A DNA stretch of 64,000 bases from Bacteroidota bacterium. GTDB lineage: Bacteria; Bacteroidota; Bacteroidia; AKYH767-A; OLB10. Position numbers and translations under genes: made by a program. Below the pieces are notes generated by a model. The model was not told where the DNA came from. It saw only the letters and a list, made by a program, of their open reading frames with translations, and did no database searches. The stretch lies in the NCBI GenBank assembly GCA_016709725.1, contig JADJMG010000007.1, forward strand, positions 248,001-312,000, given 5' to 3'. This document shows positions 55,479 to 61,874 of this stretch, piece by piece (position 1 is the first letter of the stretch; each line of letters begins with the position of its first letter).

Positions 55479-55898
55479 TTAGCTCGCGGCTTTTGTTTCG
55501 CCCGAAACTGCCTTCAATTGGTCTTGCTGATTTCCGTTGTATTTAGAAGGGCATTTCATCAATATTTGACTTGCATGAAATTCATCGCCATCCATTTTAC
55601 CTACTACCACAATTTGCTCTGATCTTTCAAAATCTTGTGGTTTACTTCCATTGTATAATACCTTTTTCTCTAATCCTTCATTGTCTATCAAATAAAATCC
55701 AAACAAGTTAGCATTTACTTCAGGATTATAAATAAATTCCTTTTCCTTATTTAATTTCCCTACTACATGAAATGTACTTCCTTCATTTTCGATAGCTGTT
55801 TTAAACGGAGCATAGGTACTTGAATTACTAATTGTGCTGACCACAACAGCAAGTGCAATCGCAATGATGATGATTCCGATGATATGAATTTTCTTCAT
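55479..55898 (-). CDS. ccmE: cytochrome c maturation heme chaperone CcmE, CxxxY variant
   Basis: 139 residues: one N-terminal membrane anchor (IHIIGIIIIAIALAVVVSTI) and a periplasmic OB-fold (TFHVVGKLNKEK, SEQIVVVGKMDGDEFHASQILMKCPSKY). Classical CcmE binds heme through the His of an HxxxY motif. Here the equivalent position reads CPSKY, a CxxxY motif as in archaeal and some deltaproteobacterial CcmE. A Lys/Gln-rich tail follows. Genes on both sides are ccm genes, spaced 11 and 17 nt, implying one operon. Confidence 0.9.
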   Translation of the reverse strand: MKKIHIIGIIIIAIALAVVVSTISNSSTYAPFKTAIENEGSTFHVVGKLNKEKEFIYNPEVNANLFGFYLIDNEGLEKKVLYNGSKPQDFERSEQIVVVGKMDGDEFHASQILMKCPSKYNGNQQDQLKAVSGETKAAS

Positions 55899-55909
55899 GA
55901 TTTGTAGTT

Positions 55910-56119
55910 TTACTTCTTCATTTCCTTTTCCAACTTGGTTACTTTTCTTTCAATGCGAATCATATAAAAACTAAGAATCGCTAATGAAATGAAAGCAACG
56001 GCAACTACTACATATATTTTTCCTTCTGATCGCATGGTGTCAGCCATTTCTACATCTTGCGCGAACGCTGTAAAACGTGTTACTAAAAAGAAGGATATTA
56101 GTACTAAGTATTTTTTCAT
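55910..56119 (-). CDS. ccmD: CcmD-like small membrane protein
   Basis: 69 residues from ATG 56119; six further upstream codons would overlap ccmC. A signal-like N terminus (MKKYLVLISFFLVTRFTAFA) precedes a short acidic loop, a membrane helix (IYVVVAVAFISLAILSFYMI) and a charged tail (RIERKVTKLEKEMKK). This matches the Bacteroidota CcmD family, which helps move heme-loaded CcmE away from CcmABC. Identification rests on size, topology and its place between ccmC and ccmE. Confidence 0.75.
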   Translation of the reverse strand: MKKYLVLISFFLVTRFTAFAQDVEMADTMRSEGKIYVVVAVAFISLAILSFYMIRIERKVTKLEKEMKK

Positions 56120-56123
56120 GATA

Positions 56124-56810
56124 TTATTGATCTTCATTTTTCCATTCTATTCTTCGGATACGCACTCGTAAACTCATCATCCAAACACCTAACAGGGTCC
56201 AAGCAATGACAGCAGGATAAAATACCATTCGCATATTAGCATCGAGATCATATTTGTTAAATCCAGGATTTCCACCTTTTCCAGGATGAAGAGAATCCGT
56301 CATTTTGGGTAATACCATGATGAAAACGATCATCATTACAAATGCAAAAATACCATAAACAGCTGCTAATCGCGCACGTTTTGAATCGTCCGGGATGGCA
56401 TTTCTTAAAATGAAGTAGGCAGCGTAAATTAATAAGGAAGCAGCTGTACCATTTAGTTGAGGGTCATTTACCCATGGTGCACCCCAAGTGTAGTTGGCCC
56501 AAACCATTCCGGTTAAGAGTCCAGCAATTCCGAAAACCATTGCCATGCGAGCACTTTCATCTGCTACTAAGTCGAAGTATAAATCTGATTTATTTAGATA
56601 CAGAATACCATAAAAGGCATTGCAAATCATTAAGACCAACATCGCCATCCACATCGTTACATGGAAGTAGAGATTGCGGATGGTTTCATTGAGAATTGGC
56701 ATTCTAGGAATCTCACCGATAAATCCTTCATAATAAGTATAAAAAAGCAGTACGAGTGCGGTGATTTTCCACCACCATGATCTTGCCATATTTGATTTCA
56801 CACTATTCAA
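56124..56810 (-). CDS. ccmC: heme exporter CcmC (CcsA-type)
   Basis: 228 residues, six membrane helices. The Trp-rich heme-handling loop is WANYTWGAPWVND, a variant of the WGTWWVWD-type motif. The His residues of RNLYFHVTMWM and TDSLHPGKGG are candidates for axial heme ligands. It presents heme to CcmE. It overlaps the start of ccmD's upstream codons and follows ccmB by 2 nt. Confidence 0.9.
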   Translation of the reverse strand: MNSVKSNMARSWWWKITALVLLFYTYYEGFIGEIPRMPILNETIRNLYFHVTMWMAMLVLMICNAFYGILYLNKSDLYFDLVADESARMAMVFGIAGLLTGMVWANYTWGAPWVNDPQLNGTAASLLIYAAYFILRNAIPDDSKRARLAAVYGIFAFVMMIVFIMVLPKMTDSLHPGKGGNPGFNKYDLDANMRMVFYPAVIAWTLLGVWMMSLRVRIRRIEWKNEDQ

Positions 56811-56812
56811 TT

Positions 56813-57478
56813 TTAATCACGCCAAAGGTAAGGAAACAAGAGGAAGGAAAGGACTACGATGATACTATTCAATGCGATTAATAAATATAAATTGGGTTGA
56901 TTTAATGACCATTCTACACCTTGAATTGCATTACCAGAAAATTTTATGATGGTTATTAGTAAAGGAAATAATAATGGGAAACCTAAGATGGCGACTAATG
57001 CTGCCTGATTATGCGCCTTGGACACAATTCCGGATACTAAAGTCAACACAGCCGACAAACCAAAACTACCAAGTAGAAGTCCTAACGAAAATTGTCCCCA
57101 ATCATGAATTGAAAGACTGAAAAAGAGCGAAAATGCGCTTAAGTTGATGAAACCAAGGACAGATAATAATAAAATATTATAAGTCGTTTTTGCTAAGATG
57201 ACAACAGCAGGATTCAGAAAAGTGTAATGGAAAAGTTGTAGTCCTCTACTTTCTTGAATAAAACTGCGTGCAATAGCATTGGTCGCTGCGAAAAGCATAA
57301 TAATCCAAAATAATGCATTCCAGGTAATAGGGTCTAAGGATTGACGATAGCTGATATAGGCTATGAAAATCGTGGCTAAAGAATACACTAATAGACTAGT
57401 AAGCGCATGATAATTTTTGAATTCTAAACGAACTTCATGACTTACAAGTCTTAAGTATTGATGGAGCGTTGTATTCAT
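56813..57478 (-). CDS. ccmB: heme exporter permease CcmB
   Basis: 221 residues from ATG 57478. Six membrane helices; conserved stretches are EFKNYHALTSLLVYSLATIFIAYIS, WNALFWIIMLFAATNAIARSFIQESRG and a final FLLFPYLWRD. It is the permease of the CcmAB ABC complex. The upstream TTG of a longer reading falls in a GAATTTTG element (57484-57491) that ends 5 nt before the ATG, supporting this start. No ccmA ATPase gene lies in the window; the next gene is divergent. Confidence 0.9.
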   Translation of the reverse strand: MNTTLHQYLRLVSHEVRLEFKNYHALTSLLVYSLATIFIAYISYRQSLDPITWNALFWIIMLFAATNAIARSFIQESRGLQLFHYTFLNPAVVILAKTTYNILLLSVLGFINLSAFSLFFSLSIHDWGQFSLGLLLGSFGLSAVLTLVSGIVSKAHNQAALVAILGFPLLFPLLITIIKFSGNAIQGVEWSLNQPNLYLLIALNSIIVVLSFLLFPYLWRD

Positions 57479-57523
57479 TTTTGCAAAATTCGACAATTTT
57501 TAATCGTTATCGTCGCGATATGC

Positions 57524-57531
57524 TATTTTTG
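57524..57531 (+). promoter_or_regulatory. -7 promoter element of bshB1
   Basis: TATTTTTG (exact TAnnTTTG), 22 nt before the ATT candidate start. Confidence 0.4.
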
Positions 57532-57553
57532 GATATTGATTTAATAAGATTTT

Positions 57554-58269
57554 ATTAAAGTAGACATATTGGCAATAGGTGCCCATCCAGATGACGTTGA
57601 ACTAGGAGCAGGAGGTACTGTATGCATGGAAATCGCTGCTGGAAGAAAGGTCGGGATAATCGATTTAACCCGAGGTGAACTTGGAACAAGGGGTTCTGCT
57701 GATCTTCGGGATCAGGAAGCTGCTTATAGTGCTACCTTGATGGGTTTAGAATTTAGGATGAATATGGGTTTTAAAGATGGATTCTTTGAGAATGATCAAG
57801 TTCATCAATTAGCACTTGTGCAGCAGATTCGCCGTTTCCAACCTGAGATCATTATTTGCAATGCAATAAAGACCGACATCCTGATCATGGAAAAGGAAGT
57901 AAATTGGTTTCAGATGCATGCTTTCTGAGTGGATTGGCAAAAGTGGAAACGATTCTAAGTGGCCAACTTCAACAACCATGGAGACCAAAGGCGGTTTATC
58001 ATTATATTCAAGATCGACATATAGCTCCAGATTTTGTGGTTGACATTAGTGAATATATGGATATTAAAATGAAAGCGATAATGGCCTTTAAAAGTCAGTT
58101 TTTTGACCCTTCTTCTTCTGAGCCTACAACTGCTATTTCTTCAAAAGATTTTTTAGAATTTTTATATGGCCGAGCCATTGAAATGGGCAGACAATCGGGC
58201 TTTTTATATGCAGAAGGATTTACCGTCGAAAGAACCGCTGGAGTAGATTCTTTATTTAATCTGAAATAG
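57554..58269 (+). CDS. bshB1: bacillithiol biosynthesis deacetylase BshB1, frameshifted
   Basis: A PIG-L family zinc deacetylase making GlcN-malate from GlcNAc-malate. The zinc motif is AHPDDVE, with HPDHGKG later (HxxH). Relatives start MKVDILAI; here the equivalent codon is ATT (57554), giving IKVDILAIGAHPDDVELG. A TTG at 57569 is the alternative. The frame breaks at about 57870. Adding one A to ATAAAGACC gives NAIKDRHPDHGKGSKLVSDACFLSGL and about 238 residues, the family length. Bacillithiol is the main low-molecular thiol in many Bacteroidota. Confidence 0.88.
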
Positions 58270-58309
58270 AATTCTATAATTGCATCAACTTGAAAAAGTA
58301 GGGCTAATT

Positions 58310-58341
58310 AAAAAGCCTGAGGTTGAAACCCTAGGCTTTTT
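58310..58341 (+). terminator. bidirectional terminator between bshB1 and the convergent T9SS gene
   Basis: AAAAAGCCT pairs with AGGCTTTTT around a partly paired interior, with A and T runs on both sides. Confidence 0.8.
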
Positions 58342-58346
58342 GTATT

Positions 58347-58372
58347 CAACATAGGGTTTAAACCCTATGTTG
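58347..58372. repeat. 26-bp perfect palindrome
   Basis: CAACATAGGGTTT followed by its exact reverse complement, 26 nt in all. It lies 5 nt after the terminator and just past the stop of the minus-strand T9SS gene. The AACCCTAGGCTTTT part of the neighbouring terminator recurs at 44703. Confidence 0.75.
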
Positions 58373-58381
58373 TAAAAAAAA

Positions 58382-60340
58382 TTACTTAACGATCATTGTA
58401 CGAGTAGCCATTTCGCTACCTACAATTACTCTGTAAGAATATAATCCAGCAGAAAGATCACTTGCATTGATAGCAATTGTGTTTACACCTGCTTGAAGAT
58501 TTTCATAAGAGTTAGTTTTCACTAATTTTCCAAGAACGTTGTAAACTTCAACAGTTACGTCTGAAGATTTAACAAGATTCAAGTTGAATTGAGTAGAACC
58601 ATTGAAAGGATTTGGGAAATTCTGACCTAAATCAAAGCTTACTGATCCGTTGTTTTCAACTAATCCAGTAGATAAGTTAACAATTGGAATTGATGTTCCT
58701 GCAACAGTAAATGCAGCATCACAAATTTCCAATCCATCAAGATAGCTATGATCACTTTGAGAAGAAGGACCACCACCTGTTAAAGCAAGAATAGAAACTG
58801 GAACTTCGTAGCAACCAGCCGTTGCACCATCTAAAGAGAATGGAGCTACGTTTCCGAAGATACAGATACCATCAGCAGAAGAACCTGCCGTAAGGTTAGT
58901 TTCTGGAGTCCATAAACCAGTAGCTGTGTTTAAACCTACAGTGTGAACGTCTGGGAACAAGTTGTCAGTAGTAAAGAACAAAGTTGTGTCGGTATCGAAC
59001 CATGTGAAGAACAATTTTGTTCCATCAGCAGTACGAGCAATTTGTGGACGACTATCTTCTTGCAAAGTATTACCAGCATCAGCAAATTCACCACGGAAAG
59101 TTTGTGGAGTAGCTAATAACTGAGCATTCCAACTAGTTCCGCCATCATTTGTTGAGATGTCAAATAGACCCCAGTTTCCAGCACCTGTATTCAATGAATA
59201 TGCGTTAGCAGCTAATGGACCAACTCCAATTACGATATGAGCATTATTGTTGTTATCAACAGTCATGTCAATTTCAAATGCAGTAGTATAAGGAACTCCA
59301 AATTGGAACAATGCATCAAAGCTGTTCATATCAAATGAAGCAACCTTCGCCCAAGTAGCACCGTTATCAGTTGTTTTATAAACGATTGGAGCTAAGTTAG
59401 AATCTGCAACAGTAGTATAGTTATCATGACCTAATAATGCAGCATAACCAACACCAGCCGATCCCCAAGCAATAGTTGTAGCAACTAAAGTTCTTGTTCC
59501 ATCTAAATCCACAGCTAATGGAGCAGCAATCTTTTGATATGTATAAGCGTAATCACCAGCAGACCAAACACCTTTTGCAAAGATCAAAGAATCAGCATAG
59601 TCACCAGAAACACCATCAAAATATCCGTTAGAAATCCAGAAAGTGTTATCATCTAAATTTAAAGCACCACCATCAGGAATTAAATATCCATTGTTAGCAT
59701 CAATATCTTCAGTTTGAGTTCCAGTAGCGCCTCCGATAATGGAAGAACCATGTACAAGACCACCCCATGCAGAATTAGCACCTGGACCAAAACCAGCAAG
59801 TGTTGGTGAGAATTGAGTAACAAAAGCATTTGCTGCAACGGTGTTTCCAGCTGGATTGTAAATGATTGCTTGTGGATAACGTGCATTAGCAAACGGAACA
59901 GCTCCAGATGCGCTAGCTGTGTAAAGAGGTCCCAGGTTACTTCCCCAAGTTGCACCACCATCGGTTGAAGAACCGAAACGTAAACATCCTGAAGATACAT
60001 CACCAGTTACAGCAGGAGCTGAACGGTAAACCATAGAAACAGAATTTACTGCTGGATGAGCAAATAAAGCTGTTTTAGCACCGAAAGCAGATCCGAAAGC
60101 ATTTCCAGATTGACCGATTGCGATTACATTAACCGCTTGTGTGCTAGGAGGATTAAATCCTTTACGTAAACCAGCAACAGCAGGTGTAGTAGAAGGCGTA
60201 GTTTTTGTTTCGCCATTAAAAACATGACCCTTTTGTTGAAGAGTTAGTCCTTTGACAGTTTTACCCTGATTAGGGGCTTGAGCCATTGCACCCATACTGA
60301 ACGTAAGGGCAAGACCACAGATTAGTAGTTTTTTCATCAT
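58382..60340 (-). CDS. T9SS-sorted secreted protein with BNR-like repeats
   Basis: 652 residues. A signal peptide (MMKKLLICGLALTFSMGAMAQ) leads to a sialidase/BNR-like propeller: FGSSTDGGATWGSNL, KTTDNGATWAKVASF, STNDGGTSWNAQLL. No catalytic sialidase residues (RIP/Asp boxes in enzyme context) are recognisable, so binding or structural use is more likely. The C terminus is a T9SS type A domain (DLGQNFPNPFNGSTQFNLNL, YNVLGKLVK, LSAGLYSYRV). Uninterrupted frame and tidy codon use suggest it is well expressed. Confidence 0.88.
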   Translation of the reverse strand: MMKKLLICGLALTFSMGAMAQAPNQGKTVKGLTLQQKGHVFNGETKTTPSTTPAVAGLRKGFNPPSTQAVNVIAIGQSGNAFGSAFGAKTALFAHPAVNSVSMVYRSAPAVTGDVSSGCLRFGSSTDGGATWGSNLGPLYTASASGAVPFANARYPQAIIYNPAGNTVAANAFVTQFSPTLAGFGPGANSAWGGLVHGSSIIGGATGTQTEDIDANNGYLIPDGGALNLDDNTFWISNGYFDGVSGDYADSLIFAKGVWSAGDYAYTYQKIAAPLAVDLDGTRTLVATTIAWGSAGVGYAALLGHDNYTTVADSNLAPIVYKTTDNGATWAKVASFDMNSFDALFQFGVPYTTAFEIDMTVDNNNNAHIVIGVGPLAANAYSLNTGAGNWGLFDISTNDGGTSWNAQLLATPQTFRGEFADAGNTLQEDSRPQIARTADGTKLFFTWFDTDTTLFFTTDNLFPDVHTVGLNTATGLWTPETNLTAGSSADGICIFGNVAPFSLDGATAGCYEVPVSILALTGGGPSSQSDHSYLDGLEICDAAFTVAGTSIPIVNLSTGLVENNGSVSFDLGQNFPNPFNGSTQFNLNLVKSSDVTVEVYNVLGKLVKTNSYENLQAGVNTIAINASDLSAGLYSYRVIVGSEMATRTMIVK

Positions 60341-60443
60341 TTAATTTAGTTTATTGGTTTAACAGTTAATTTTTGTGTTTTGTAAAGTTACGTACTTTGA
60401 TTCCTTAAAGAATATAAAAGTTTTAAACTTTACGTAGTACCCA

Positions 60444-60451
60444 CAAAAGTA
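60444..60451 (-). promoter_or_regulatory. -7 promoter element of the BNR-like T9SS gene
   Basis: TACTTTTG on the minus strand (exact TAnnTTTG), 103 nt before the ATG, giving a leader of about 98 nt. The leader contains an AAAGTTACGTACTTT stretch that is nearly palindromic. Confidence 0.4.
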
Positions 60452-60557
60452 ATAGATTTTACATTAAAAAAATTTTATCATGCTATTTTCTTCATCTTTA
60501 ATATTTGCAAATTTCTATTCAATATATGGAAACTACTGATTTATAGAATTTTGCATT

Positions 60558-61874
60558 CTAATAAGAAAGAGTATAAGTAAGGAAATAAACTAAGAATAGT
60601 ACAAGTGAATAAATTATCCATCTATTTACAGCTAAATATTCATTCAAATTCACTTTTAAATTCCTTTTTACAAAAAAAATGAGTAAAAATTTTTCTGCAT
60701 AAAAAGCAATAAGAGTGCCTACTGCTATTCCAATTATTCCAAACTTTATCATTAAAAAATAACTAGAAATAAAGTTAATTATTAACTCAAAAACGGCAAT
60801 TTGCATAATGACTTTTGTTTTGCCATTGGCTAAAACTAATGTTTGCGGAAATAAAACTCTGCTCACTAAAAGAAGCAAATAGGTGTTGAAAATAGGAGCA
60901 CTCGCACTAAATTCAGCTCTAAATATAAGTGGATACAACCAATGACTAAAACAAACTAGTAGGATGGTAATCGGAAAAAGTAAATTCATTAATTTCAAAG
61001 ATTCCGCTTTTAAGTTTGACAACTCACTTCGTAAATTATTTTGGCTTAACCGAGGAATAAAAGATGAACTTAACGAACTTGAAAGTAACACCGCCAATGG
61101 CAATTCACGAGCACCGTATCTGAAAATAGCAAACTGATCGCTCCCAAAATGCGAAGCTACAAGTAATCCATCAATATATTCTGCAGATCCTGCCAATGCA
61201 AAACTAAAAATAAGAGGTGTTGAATAAGACAATAAATCAACTAGCACTTTTTTATTGATTTTGAAAACGTTCTCTTTATAGATTAAAATACCCAAATAAC
61301 TATTTTTAAAAATGGATAATAAAATTAGTCCGTAAAATACAAACTCGATTTCCCAGCCCATCCAAACAGGAATAAGAACAGCTGAAATATATGCAACCGT
61401 GTGAAGTATTCCGTACATCAATAATCCCATGGTGTTTTCTTTGAGTAAAAAGATGTGCTCAATTAAAAAAGTTGGATTATTTAAAAAAATATAAATTAGC
61501 ATTAAACCATATATGCGTTGTGTGGTACTGGGTAAAAAATGTGCCACGGTTTGACTAAACACAGTCATGATTAGTATTAATATAATACTCATGAACACTA
61601 ACAGTAAAGCAGTATTAAAGAAATAAACATTTCTATTTATCTCTTCTTTCTTATACTGACTTAACAATCCATTCAATATTCCGTTTACCCAGAAAAAACT
61701 TACCGCGCCGCTGATAAAAATTAATCCTTCATAAACTCCAATATCTTGAATCGCAATATTACTTTTAGAAAGCAAAATGCCAGTGAAAAGTAATGCTGCA
61801 AATCGAAATAATTGGAAAATTTGAAATCCCCGAGTAATCGAAAGGTTGGTTATTTTATTCATTCGCAAATTCAC
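60558..61874 (-). CDS. oligosaccharide flippase family protein (Wzx-like)
   Basis: About 438 residues with twelve to fourteen membrane helices (FAALLFTGILLSKSNIAIQDIGVYEGLIFISGAVSFFWV, YIDGLLVASHFGSDQFAIFRYGARELPLAVLLSS). The AIFRYGARELP stretch and the FIPRLSQ loop match MVF/Wzx polysaccharide flippases. The GTG at 61874 overlaps the TGA of the copper ATPase (GTGA), while ATG 61862 is an alternative start. Its pairing with a metal ATPase is functionally unexplained. No glycan genes are adjacent. Confidence 0.85.
   Translation of the reverse strand: MNLRMNKITNLSITRGFQIFQLFRFAALLFTGILLSKSNIAIQDIGVYEGLIFISGAVSFFWVNGILNGLLSQYKKEEINRNVYFFNTALLLVFMSIILILIMTVFSQTVAHFLPSTTQRIYGLMLIYIFLNNPTFLIEHIFLLKENTMGLLMYGILHTVAYISAVLIPVWMGWEIEFVFYGLILLSIFKNSYLGILIYKENVFKINKKVLVDLLSYSTPLIFSFALAGSAEYIDGLLVASHFGSDQFAIFRYGARELPLAVLLSSSLSSSFIPRLSQNNLRSELSNLKAESLKLMNLLFPITILLVCFSHWLYPLIFRAEFSASAPIFNTYLLLLVSRVLFPQTLVLANGKTKVIMQIAVFELIINFISSYFLMIKFGIIGIAVGTLIAFYAEKFLLIFFVKRNLKVNLNEYLAVNRWIIYSLVLFLVYFLTYTLSY

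Noticed and set aside
3044..58269. programmed ribosomal frameshifting
   Set aside because: The breaks lack a shared slippery site or stimulatory structure and occur in unrelated genes.
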